Source: Phytophthora colocasiae (lineage: Eukaryota; Oomycota; Peronosporomycetes; Peronosporales; Peronosporaceae). Taken from it: a stretch of 64,000 nt of DNA. The first letter of the stretch is position 1, and every line of letters begins with the position of its first letter. The stretch is taken from assembly GCA_018806915.1 (NCBI GenBank), contig JAGKQI010000003.1:62001-126000 (forward strand), written 5' to 3'. Below are positions 55,322 through 64,000 of this stretch, one piece after another. The position numbers and the translations under genes are program-made. The notes under the pieces were generated by a model that searched no databases, was not told the origin of the DNA, and saw only the letters and a program-made list of their open reading frames with translations.

Positions 55322-55549
55322 TGTCGAAGTACTACTCCTATTACTATTGATATGCTCGCTGTTGATAAGATCTCTAGGTTGCATGCTATAAATTTACATT
55401 GGGTCGGTGCGACATGTGCCTCTTGAGCTAGAGACCGACATCACTTCCAGTTCCACCACCTCCTGCCTATACAGCACAAGTTTAGCCCCGGGAGCTTTGC
55501 TACCTCCCTCTCGTGTTCTTCCTACCTCTGCAATGACCATCAATCGACA
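55322..55549 (+). repeat. Copia 3' LTR
   Basis: 228 bp, starting TGTCGAAGTACTACTCC and ending ATCGACA; direct repeat of 50219-50446. Confidence 0.92.
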
Positions 55550-55785
55550 TAGCTGGTCCGCTTCAGAGAGACACACGCCCAGCCGATATACGGTCGCGTA
55601 TGGACTCGAAGACTATAGGGCGAGCTCCAGACGTGCAGACGAGTGACGTACATGCTACAAAGACTTACAAAAGACTTACAAAGACTTTGGCAGAAACACG
55701 CACGTTCAGAAGAGCGTAAGAGGAGAGACGGAGCAAAAGATGTTCCCACACCGGGACTCGAACCCGGGTCTGCTGGGTGAGAGCC
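55550..55785 (-). repeat. Inverted piece of the tRNA unit, including the tRNA-Glu 3' half
   Basis: Read on the minus strand, this segment equals the part of a normal unit from GGCTCTCACCCAG to GAAGCGGAC. The tRNA 3' half is at 55742-55785 (minus). It begins right after the Copia duplication (TAGCT) and ends at GCC|AGCGGCC, where normal orientation resumes. So about 230 bp flipped with one breakpoint at or within a few bases of the Copia insertion. Confidence 0.85.
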
Positions 55786-56150
55786 AGCGGCCTATCTCTG
55801 GATCTTTGCACTTTGGCGCTAGCTGTAGTGAGACTACAATCACGTTTTTCGACGTCTATATGTGGCTGCGTTGATGCACAAGCTGTGTGACGACCGCATG
55901 AGCGAATACGTCGCAGCAAGTAGACAGAAGAAGAGAGAACATGGTGTAGGTGCGCTCTCCCACCTTGAGCAGTTTGAGCACCTTGAGCAGTTTGAGCACC
56001 TTGAGCACCTTGAGCACCTTGAGAGAGCGGGTGTAGTTCGAGGCGGTGTGTGGAAGTTGGTCGAATGCAGTGGGGTATGAAGTGGTGATGTAAGACGTGG
56101 AGCAGCGTGAGCGTGAGCGATGTAAGATTTCAGTGGATGTAGAAGTATGT

Positions 56151-56197
<47 letters not shown>

Positions 56198-56305
56198 AAA
56201 GAGAGAGAGAGAGAGGGTGCAATGTTTGCGTGTTGTGTGTTGTTGTTGTGTGTTGTTGTTGTGTGTTGTGTTTGTGATTTTGTGTGTGGTAGTAGTGTTC
56301 AGCCT

Positions 56306-56377
56306 TCCCATATAGTCTAGGCGGTTAGGATAGCTGGCTCTCACCCAGCAGACCCGGGTTCGAGTCCCGGTGTGGGA
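56306..56377 (+). tRNA. tRNA-Glu (CTC), copy 1
   Basis: 72 nt. Acceptor TCCCATA/TGTGGGA, D-arm GTCTAGGCGGTTAGG, anticodon loop CTCTCAC with anticodon CTC, T-arm CGGGTTCGAGTCCCG (perfect B box). A TTTT stop follows 6 nt later. Reads GAG codons. Confidence 0.95.
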
Positions 56378-56948
56378 ACATCTTTTGCTCCGTCTCTCCT
56401 CTTACGCTCTTCTGAACGTGCGTGTTTCTGCCAAAGTCTTTGTAAGTCTTTTGTAAGTCTTTGTAGCATGTACGTCACTCGTCTGCACGTCTGGAGCTCG
56501 CCCTATAGTCTTCGAGTCCATAGGCGACCGTATATCGGCTGGGCGTGTGTCTCTCTGAAGCGGACAGCGGCCTATCTCTGGATCTTTGCACTTTGGCGCT
56601 AGCTGTAGTGAGACTACAATCACGTTTTTCGGCGTCTATATGTGGCTGCGTTGATGCACAAGCTGTGTGACGACCGCATGAGCGAATACGTCGCAGCAAG
56701 TAGACAGAAGAAGAGAGAACATGGTGTAGGTGCGCTCTCCCACCTTGAGCAGTTTGAGCACCTTGAGCAGTTTGAGCACCTTGAGCACCTTGAGAGAGCG
56801 GGTGTAGTTCGAGGCGGTGTGTGGAAGTTGGTCGAATGCAGTGGGGTATGAAGTGGTGATGTAAGACGTGGAGCAGCGTGAGCGTGAGCGATGTAAGATT
56901 TCAGTGGATGTAGAAGTATGTGTGTTTGTGTGTGTGTGTGTGTGTCTG

Positions 56949-56989
<41 letters not shown>

Positions 56990-57078
56990 TGCAAAGGTTT
57001 GCGTGTTGTGTGTTGTTGTTGTGTGTTGTTGTTGTGTGTTGTGTTTGTGATTTTGTGTGTGGTAGTAGTGTTCAGCCT

Positions 57079-57150
57079 TCCCATATAGTCTAGGCGGTTA
57101 GGATAGCTGGCTCTCACCCAGCAGACCCGGGTTCGAGTCCCGGTGTGGGA
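57079..57150 (+). tRNA. tRNA-Glu (CTC), copy 2
   Basis: Identical to copy 1 over 72 nt, with the same TTTT terminator. Confidence 0.95.
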
Positions 57151-57846
57151 ACATCTTTTGCTCCGTCTCTCCTCTTACGCTCTTCTGAACGTGCGTGTTT
57201 CTGCCAAAGTCTTTGTAAGTCTTTTGTAAGTCTTTGTAGCATGTACGTCACTCGTCTGCACGTCTGGAGCTCGCCCTATAGTCTTCGAGTCCATACGCGA
57301 CCGTATATCGGCTGGGCGTGTGTCTCTCTGAAGCGGACAGCGGCCTATCTCTGGATCTTTGCACTTTGGCGCTAGCTGTAGTGAGACTACAATCACGTTT
57401 TTCGACGTCTATATGTGGCTGCGTTGATGCACAAGCTGTGTGACGACCGCATGAGCGAATACGTCGCAGCAAGTAGACAGAAGAAGAGAGAACATGGTGT
57501 AGGTGCGCTCTCCCACCTTGAGCAGTTTGAGCACCTTGAGCAGTTTGAGCACCTTGAGCACCTTGAGCACCTTGAGAGAGCGGGTGTAGTTCGAGGCGGT
57601 GTGTGGAAGTTGGTCGAATGCAGTGGGGTATGAAGTGGTGATGTAAGACGTGGAGCAGCGTGAGCGTGAGCGATGTAAGATTTCAGTGGATGTAGAAGTA
57701 TGTGTGTTTGTGTGTGTGTGTGTGTGTGTCTGCAAGAGAGAGAGAGAGAGAGGGGGGTGCAAAGGTTTGCGTGTTGTGTGTTGTTGTTGTGTGTTGTTGT
57801 TGTGTGTTGTGTTTGTGATTTTGTGTGTGGTAGTAGTGTTCAGCCT

Positions 57847-57918
57847 TCCCATATAGTCTAGGCGGTTAGGATAGCTGGCTCTCACCCAGCAGACCCGGGT
57901 TCGAGTCCCGGTGTGGGA
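57847..57918 (+). tRNA. tRNA-Glu (CTC), copy 3
   Basis: Identical to copy 1 over 72 nt, with the same TTTT terminator. Confidence 0.95.
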
Positions 57919-58475
57919 ACATCTTTTGCTCCGTCTCTCCTCTTACGCTCTTCTGAACGTGCGTGTTTCTGCCAAAGTCTTTGTAAGTCTTTTGTAAGTC
58001 TTTGTAGCATGTACGTCACTCGTCTGCACGTCTGGAGCTCGCCCTATAGTCTTCGAGTCCATACGCGACCGTATATCGGCTGGGCGTGTGTCTCTCTGAA
58101 GCGGACAGCGGCCTATCTCTGGATCTTTGCACTTTGGCGCTAGCTGTAGTGAGACTACAATCACGTTTTTCGGCGTCTATATGTGGCTGCGTTGATGCAC
58201 AAGCTGTGTGACGACCGCATGAGCGAATACGTCGCAGCAAGTAGACAGAAGAAGAGAGAACATGGTGTAGGTGCGCTCTCCCCACCTTGAGCAGTTTGAG
58301 CACCTTGAGCAGTTTGAGCACCTTGAGCACCTTGAGCACCTTGAGCACCTTGAGAGAGCGGGTGTAGTTCGAGGCGGTGTGTGGAAGTTGGTCGAATGCA
58401 GTGGGGTATGAAGTGGTGATGTAAGACGTGGAGCAGCGTGAGCGTGAGCGATGTAAGATTTCAGTGGATGTAGAA

Positions 58476-58528
<53 letters not shown>

Positions 58529-58531
58529 TGC

Positions 58532-58563
<32 letters not shown>

Positions 58564-58637
58564 GCAATGTTTGCGTGTTGTGTGTTGTTATTGTGTGTTG
58601 TGTTTGTGATTTTGTGTGTGGTAGTAGTGTTCAGCCT

Positions 58638-58709
58638 TCCCATATAGTCTAGGCGGTTAGGTTAGCTGGCTCTCACCCAGCAGACCCGGGTTCGAGTCCC
58701 GGTGTGGGA
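58638..58709 (+). tRNA. tRNA-Glu (CTC), copy 4, one D-arm substitution
   Basis: As copy 1 but GGTTAGGTTAGC instead of GGTTAGGATAGC, an A to T change at the D-arm/anticodon-arm junction. All stems still pair, so it may be functional. This unit is cut by the Gypsy LTR 225 bp downstream. Confidence 0.92.
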
Positions 58710-58933
58710 ACATCTTTTGCTCCGTCTCTCCTCTTACGCTCTTCTGAACGTGCGTGTTTCTGCCAAAGTCTTTGTAAGTCTTTTGTAAGTCTTTGTAGCA
58801 TGTACGTCACTCGTCTGCACGTCTGGAGCTCGCCCTATAGTCTTCGAGTCCATACGCGACCGTATATCGGCTGGGCGTGTGTCTCTCTGAAGCGGACAGC
58901 GGCCTATCTCTGGATCTTTGCACTTTGGCGCTA

Positions 58934-60618
58934 TGTCGCGAAGTCGGTGAAACTTTGGTCGCGGAGCAGGGGGCGTATAGTGAACCCTAGTTATACGACT
59001 ACTGAAAAGGGGTTTTCAGAGTCGTACAACGGTAGGTTGGCGTGTGGTACCTTGCGGTATCCTCGTGGGTTCGTTGTCTTCGGAAATATGACCCTCGCCG
59101 GAGTCTGAGAATGTTTTGTGAAGAGAAGTTGGGGTTCCCTTGGAGTCTGGTGTCGGTATTCAGGAAATCCTTCCAGGAGCGTTCGGGAGTCGGAATCTCT
59201 GGGAACCAAGGTGGTTTCCAGGAAGTCGGCGGTCGAAAAGAGGTTAATATACCAGAGAAAGTCTGAAATCGGTGTCTGAATATCACAAATCCAGAACCGA
59301 GATACCTGACTTTCAGAGATAAACAACCAATATACAGAGTTCGAAAATATACAAATATATACAGCCGTTCTTATTCTTTCTAGGCCCCTTGAACGGTGGG
59401 CTAACACTCCAGGTCAACTAGGGACTTGCTACCAGACACCTGGTCTGTCTGGTATCCCTTTACGTTCGCGCACCACCCTCTTATATAGAGGAAAATATAA
59501 ACCAATACAATCGGCTATATACAACAGTCTACCTTGCACTCTGAAAACGACTGTCTAGTTTCCAGAGCCTGTCCAAACGAGCAATATGAAATGGGCTACC
59601 GCTAGAGACAAAACAAACGACCCAACTAGGATATGGAATAGGCGGGTCCTCTCAGGTCTCTACGTTACCTGATCTCCGCCTAAGGGGATTGGATAGGCGA
59701 GAGATCACACGGCACCAAACCTTGACGTGGCCTTGCAGGCAGAAATACAACGACTTCTGGGCTACACGGCAAATTGAACTCTGTTTATCGTTTATCTTCC
59801 TCATAACTATCATATATCTCTGGTAACTCTCTCCTTCTTGTCGTCTTTTGCGTCCTTTATGCAGTCAGTCTTCATATCTCAGGTACTCTTGGTCTTTGTA
59901 TACATCTGGTACTTTGACTTGGTCTCAGTATGCAGTCTGTGCAGCCGATCTCGATGGGTTGACAGGTAGAGACGTCATTACGGGGGATGTGCAGGTCAGT
60001 AATCACTTGAATGCGTGACTTGAACTTGGGTTCACTTGGTTTCAGTATGGTCTTGAATCTTCGGTGGTTTCAGAGTCTGGTATCCTGGTTTTCAGAGTCT
60101 GATATCACTTGGTTTTTCAGAGTCTTGGTCACTCAGAGTTAGAGATACCAGAGTCTTGAATACGAAACCAGAGTACGGAGCACTAATGCTTCAACGTACA
60201 TGAAGATCTTGAGGGTTGCGCGGGTGCGCGGCGTCCGGCGCGCGATACTTGGTCTCTGCGGGTATATATTGTGAATCCTTGAACCATCCATCGTCGCGCT
60301 GGACGGTAACGGGATGAGGTCTCTCAGAGATACGTTCTTCTGAGAGACTTTCCGCCAGAACTTAGGCACTCATCGTCAGGAAAGTCCGGTGACCATACAG
60401 AGTGTAGTTGACCTTCAGAGTTGTGCACACTCTGAAGTACACTTCTGGTCCTTTGGGCCCCCTTTACAGTCAGGCGAAGGTTTATCCACAATCTTCCACA
60501 GATATCACACACGGTGCAGCCACGTCCCACATACTTCCTCTCCAAAACCAAATGTAACCAGGTACACCACTGGGTAACAGCAGCATGACGCCAGAAAATC
60601 TGAAGTTACATCATGTCA
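58934..60618 (-). repeat. 3' LTR of a second, related Gypsy element
   Basis: 1685 bp, minus strand. It starts TGACATGATG at 60618 right after a polypurine tract and ends ...CCGACTTCGCGACA at 58934. Both ends and several internal stretches (such as the 'FPDDECL' coding-like region near 60370 and the TATA/GTGGTGCGCG block near 59475) match the inner left element, but overall it is clearly diverged. It truncates the tRNA array at ...GGCGCTA; the other target copy is outside the window. Confidence 0.88.
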
Positions 60619-61154
60619 ACCGCCCTCCTGGTCACGGTTCGTCAGTGATGGTACTTATCAGAACTGCGTACCATGGCCAGGCAAAATCGTCGAAGCAATC
60701 AACCGCTACTCCAGTATTCTGGAGCTCCAGAGATACTTTGAAGCAATTATTTTCGCCACACTTGATCGAACGCCACGTCTTGCAAAACCACATAAAATCT
60801 ACTGCCACCAACTTCACATCCATAGCTTCGCGAAATCCCATCATAAGTCCACACAATCAATTCTGGATCCACGCAAAGTCACATGTCGACGAGAACAGGT
60901 TGGACCTCAGAATGCGTTCTCTGAAATCTCAGGCTGAAGCACACTATTTCAGACGTTGCATTCCTGAAAATCGAGTACCAGGAAGGCGCATCAACCTTGA
61001 TACCGGGAAAACGCTGCACAGTCTACATTCTGAGATGGCCGCCCCTAGCCTGCGTTTGCTGGGAACGTACACGCGGTCGCGTGCTGTGGGACTCTTGACT
61101 CGATAATCTAATTGAGGAATGTGTCGGCGGGCGCCATCCCATGTCGTATAGCAC
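60619..61154 (-). other. Short stretch between gag and 3' LTR of the second Gypsy element
   Basis: About 535 bases that replace all of the knuckles, pol and antisense gene. The right end starts with VLYDMGWRP, matching the left element's gag at about 7555-7580. The left end (AGGAGGGCGG at 60620-60629 and about 55 bases before it) matches the left element's 3' end. Between them nothing was recognised, and no pol motif is present. Confidence 0.75.
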
Positions 61155-64000
61155 TTAGTAGACTTCGTTCGTCAAGGACCGATTCTGTTCACCACTTGGT
61201 GGAGCTGTTGAGGCACCCGAGGAAGCTTGCGCAATGTTTCCATCACGGGTAGACGCTGAAGTCACATCTGGAAGTCTGGAATCTCCAGTCTGAACTCTGG
61301 TATCTCCAGTCTGATCCAGATTGGATTTTAGAGATTCGTTATGGTTTTCAGAGTTTTCAGAGTCAGAATCTTCAGAATCCACATCTCTTGTGAACTTGGG
61401 CAGGAACTGTCGCCGCAGAATAGAATTGGCTCTGAAGTCTCGGGTAATCTCTCGGTCACATGTCCTCCACACGTCTTCATCCTGCTGCAGGGCGTATTCC
61501 AAGTCTAAAATACATCGAAATCTCTGAGCTTGCAACGAGGTTTTCAGACGTGCGTCCTTGAGCTTTGTGATAAACCGTAAGACATGTTCTTCCAGACATT
61601 CGAACGACTTCCTGAAATCCACGCCTGCTTTCCCAGCGGCGGAGTTCAGACGATAGAAGAAGTCCAACGGAGTCTCTGAAAATCTCATCTCCATCGTGAA
61701 ATATATCTCAGAATGTAGGGATCGAGGTTTGCAGTAGCGTTTTCGAAACTCTGACGATAATCTTTTCCAGTCACGTGACACGCTTTTCGGGAGCTGGTTA
61801 AACCAGTCACGTGCTGATACCTGAAGTTTTAGCTTGAGTTCTTGAATGCATTGTCTGGAAGACCAACCTTCCTGATGTGCCATATTCAGAAAACGCTCCC
61901 ACCAGTGAACTCGTTGCCGACGCGTGCCTCTGGGATCAAATCCTTCGATAAACTTGGAGTTTATAACAGGTCTGAGTGTTAGCAAAGTCTCTCCATTTTG
62001 TCCTCGAGACATCGTCGTGTTCACCGTTCCAGGGGCCATCCAGATACCAGACGACGAGCTATCCGAGTCCGAGCCTGAGTTGTCTGAGCTTTCTTCGAAG
62101 TCTGGTGGTTCTACCAACTTTTCCAACTTTGGGAAGGCATCCTCGCCATGTTCCGAGCATCTAGGACCCGTTTGGGGTGTCATAACACATCTTGGTGTCG
62201 ACGTACGCCTTGTTGCTGCCTTGGCCCTGGTCCGGGGAGCCGCCTGGTATGTCTGGGTCGTTGTAGCAGCCGTAGTGGTGGCGCCATGACTCCCAGCCGT
62301 CGCGTGCTTAATGGTTGCCGCTCCACTTGGAGAAGGAAGTGGATAGAAGGCCGCCGTCGTTTTAATGGGTGCAAACCTACCCCTGCTGACGACTCCTTCT
62401 GATCCCCTAACCCCAGTTGCGCCATTTCTGATTTCTGATCCGGATAGTGGGTGCATAGTTGCAACTTCAGGGTTTCCAGTGTTAAACACTGGTGTTGCAG
62501 TTGCTGAATCAGGATGACCGACCCTTCGCGCCTCTTGAACTTGGGACAGTGTTGCTCGAAGGTTTCTCAACTGGCCGGCTTGGAAGCGTTGCATGTTCTG
62601 AGAACTCTCTTTCTCCCTGTCGCGCTCGGCTTCCACGTCTTTCATTCGCTGCTGTAAGGCTTCCATTTGAGAAATCCAGTCCCGCTTCATCTTATCAGTT
62701 GCACGCACATGTTCGGCTTCGGCTTCGGCTTCGGCCTCTCGCTGTCGCCAGCGATCAGCAAACTCTGATTCCAGACGTTGGTTTTCAGAGTTCCAGAGTT
62801 CCGTTTTCAGAGTTTCCAACTTTGCCGCGCTGTGACTTCTGAGTTTACTCTCAGATACCAGACTTCTGCGTTCTTCGGCGTCGTCAGCACGTCTCTCCGC
62901 CTCCAGTCTCGCGTTTTCGGACTTCAACAAGCGGTCGGTGAGCGTCTGGATCTCGCGTCTTGCTTCCAAGTCGCGTTGTTCCCGACGGCGATCACGTTCC
63001 AGGGACTCCAAGCGTTCTCGGACCAAGAACTCCATCTGCGCTTGTTCCATCCGGCTCTGCCACTCCTGCTGCTGCCTCATGACATTCAGTTCGACCTGGG
63101 CAAGCCCTGATTTGTGAGAACTTCGAGCTTCAGACTTCGTGCGACTTGAAGTGATGGAAATCAAGCGGCTGGAAGATGTTGGCTGGAGATCCTCGTTCTT
63201 AAGACTCGAATGTCGGCATGGATGACTCGCCCCTTGACTTGTAATGGCCGGCAGTGGAGCTTCCGATATCTGTTGTCTGAAATCCTGTGGAGAATCTCTG
63301 AATGACAACTGGTTTTCAGACATCATCTCAGGAATTCCGGGCTTCTTCACCATATCGAATTCGTCCACATCCATTGGCATGCTCCCTAGAGTTTGAGGCA
63401 CTTCAAGCCTCATGGTATCTCCATCAGTGAAACCACCGTCGCCTTGTGCAGGCATCACCAGACCTCCTGCAGAAAGTGGCATGTGTGACGCCGCCCCTCG
63501 ACTCATGGACATTAAAGACGAATCTGTTGAGCTTCCGCGTGAAGTCAGGAATCCCGACGACTGGTCATCCGAGGTCCCAATGACACTGGGAATTGGCACG
63601 TCCGACATCCGAGTCTGAGAAGTGCTGTGATCTTCAGACATTGGTGTCTCAGATTCCGGTCGCGTGTTATCAGAGCGACTCTCATACTGCGGCAGTGAAG
63701 ACAGCGACGGCGTTGATAAAGCTGACGGTGTTGACAGGACTTGTGGGCGCGGCGGTCTCTGCTGTAAGCGCTTGGACCGCGGTGGCTCGTCACTGCTGGA
63801 ACCATCGGAACTGTGTGTCACTCGGAGTCCGGTCACCCGGAGTCGCATGATCAATCGTTGTCCTTGTAGGTCAGCGTCCTTGTCAGGTAATATACGGTCT
63901 GCTTCATCTTGGCTTGCTGTGTTTTCTCGTTCCATGTCTTCCGGGAGTCGGTTCACTTGTAACCTGGAGGTCACGGTGGCCCACTCAACCAATTCTACAG
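61155..64000 (-). CDS. Gag of the second Gypsy element, partial, more than 945 aa
   Basis: Open for more than 945 codons from beyond the right edge to a TAA at 61155-61157. It aligns throughout with gag parts 2-3 of the left element: Ser-rich linker ('STPSALSTPSLSSLP'), coiled coil ('MRQQQEWQSRMEQAQMEF', 'RERLESLERDRRREQRDLEARR'), then the capsid-like core ('VHWWERFLNMAHQ', 'ARDWFNQLPKSVSRDW', 'ETPLDFFYRLNSAAGKAG'). It ends at SLTNEVY; the left element has Arg where this has the stop, and the knuckles are missing. Unlike the left copy there is no frameshift. It could assemble particles in trans with an autonomous partner. The true start is outside the window. Confidence 0.85.
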   Translation of the reverse strand, partial: VELVEWATVTSRLQVNRLPEDMERENTASQDEADRILPDKDADLQGQRLIMRLRVTGLRVTHSSDGSSSDEPPRSKRLQQRPPRPQVLSTPSALSTPSLSSLPQYESRSDNTRPESETPMSEDHSTSQTRMSDVPIPSVIGTSDDQSSGFLTSRGSSTDSSLMSMSRGAASHMPLSAGGLVMPAQGDGGFTDGDTMRLEVPQTLGSMPMDVDEFDMVKKPGIPEMMSENQLSFRDSPQDFRQQISEAPLPAITSQGASHPCRHSSLKNEDLQPTSSSRLISITSSRTKSEARSSHKSGLAQVELNVMRQQQEWQSRMEQAQMEFLVRERLESLERDRRREQRDLEARREIQTLTDRLLKSENARLEAERRADDAEERRSLVSESKLRSHSAAKLETLKTELWNSENQRLESEFADRWRQREAEAEAEAEHVRATDKMKRDWISQMEALQQRMKDVEAERDREKESSQNMQRFQAGQLRNLRATLSQVQEARRVGHPDSATATPVFNTGNPEVATMHPLSGSEIRNGATGVRGSEGVVSRGRFAPIKTTAAFYPLPSPSGAATIKHATAGSHGATTTAATTTQTYQAAPRTRAKAATRRTSTPRCVMTPQTGPRCSEHGEDAFPKLEKLVEPPDFEESSDNSGSDSDSSSSGIWMAPGTVNTTMSRGQNGETLLTLRPVINSKFIEGFDPRGTRRQRVHWWERFLNMAHQEGWSSRQCIQELKLKLQVSARDWFNQLPKSVSRDWKRLSSEFRKRYCKPRSLHSEIYFTMEMRFSETPLDFFYRLNSAAGKAGVDFRKSFECLEEHVLRFITKLKDARLKTSLQAQRFRCILDLEYALQQDEDVWRTCDREITRDFRANSILRRQFLPKFTRDVDSEDSDSENSENHNESLKSNLDQTGDTRVQTGDSRLPDVTSASTRDGNIAQASSGASTAPPSGEQNRSLTNEVY

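Larger units (their letters stand above)
50219..55549 (+). mobile_element. Ty1/Copia retrotransposon, decayed, inserted in tRNA-Glu
   Basis: 5.3 kb with 228-bp LTRs starting TGTCG and ending GACA, a 5-bp duplication, a half-tRNA primer site and a polypurine tract. Gene order gag, protease, integrase, RT, RNase H is the Copia order (integrase before RT). Many stops and frameshifts; LTRs differ at about a dozen or more positions. Not autonomous. Confidence 0.93.
50103..58933 (+). repeat. Tandem array of 0.77-0.79 kb units with tRNA-Glu genes
   Basis: The unit holds, in order: tRNA-Glu(CTC), a T-rich pol III stop, AAGTCTTTGTAAGTCTTTTG repeats, about 250 bp of unique sequence, a 9-bp minisatellite (CACCTTGAG/CAGTTTGAG), (TG)n, (GA)n, then TGTTGTTGT-rich spacer. 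Distances between successive tRNA genes are 773, 768 and 791 bp. Units differ mainly in minisatellite number (6 to 8) and in TG/GA run length. The first unit is split by a Copia element and partly inverted; the last is cut by a Gypsy LTR at 58934. Confidence 0.92.

Noticed and set aside
55862..58652. Repeated ORFs with HLEQFEHLE or long Val/Cys and Thr/His runs
   Set aside because: They are translations of the 9-bp minisatellite and of TG/GA microsatellites in the tRNA units.
60585..61106. 173-codon plus-strand ORF near the second Gypsy element
   Set aside because: It crosses the LTR start and polypurine tract of that element and is on the opposite strand; it shows no domain.

Overview
This is nuclear DNA of an oomycete, most likely Phytophthora or a close relative. 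The evidence is compact GT-AG introns of 57 to 77 bp, a START-FYVE protein and a Fanzor of oomycete type, and Ty3/Gypsy elements with a chromodomain integrase and a second plant/archaeal-type RNase H, a combination known from oomycetes. A gene-dense core of about 26 kb lies between two blocks of nested retrotransposons.

Left block (1-23.0 kb). A 17.48-kb Ty3/Gypsy element (plus strand, 1761-19240) sits inside the gag gene of an older, decayed Gypsy element on the minus strand. The parts of the older element are at 1-1760 and 19241-22647. The inner element has LTRs of about 1.87 kb, a 4-bp target duplication, a primer-binding site, a polypurine tract, a very long coiled-coil gag, protease-RT, two RNase H domains, integrase and chromodomain. 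Between pol and the 3' LTR it carries an uninterrupted 1028-codon gene on the opposite strand. Gag and pol are broken by frameshifts and two stops; the antisense gene is intact. The older element also has an open frame for a multi-pass membrane protein upstream of its gag.

Core (23.4-49.9 kb). In order: an ADP-ribosylglycohydrolase-like protein (-), a small two-exon membrane protein (+), NAT10/Kre33 RNA cytidine acetyltransferase (-), a Fanzor RNA-guided-nuclease homologue broken by one frameshift (-), a seven-exon CNNM/CorC-type transporter (-), a four-exon secreted protein of about 2086 residues with ELWxxDGT repeats (+), a five-exon mitochondrial lipoyl-like protein without the lipoyl lysine (-), ribosomal protein eS30 with a ubiquitin-like leader remnant (+), a coiled-coil protein (+), a START-FYVE protein (-), and a two-exon DDE-like (DUF7869-type) gene flanked by 34-bp inverted repeats, probably a DNA transposon (-). 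Exon models were built by eye. In all of the multi-exon models the summed coding length is a multiple of three.

Right block (50.1-64 kb). A tandem array of 0.77-0.79 kb units, each with one tRNA-Glu(CTC) gene, is interrupted twice. A 5.3-kb Ty1/Copia element (50219-55549, identical-length 228-bp LTRs, 5-bp duplication) split the first tRNA gene, and the 3' half of that gene is inverted. At the other end a Gypsy element related to the inner left one (minus strand, LTR 58934-60618) cuts the last unit. That element keeps a long open gag but has lost all of pol, so it looks like a non-autonomous gag-only derivative.
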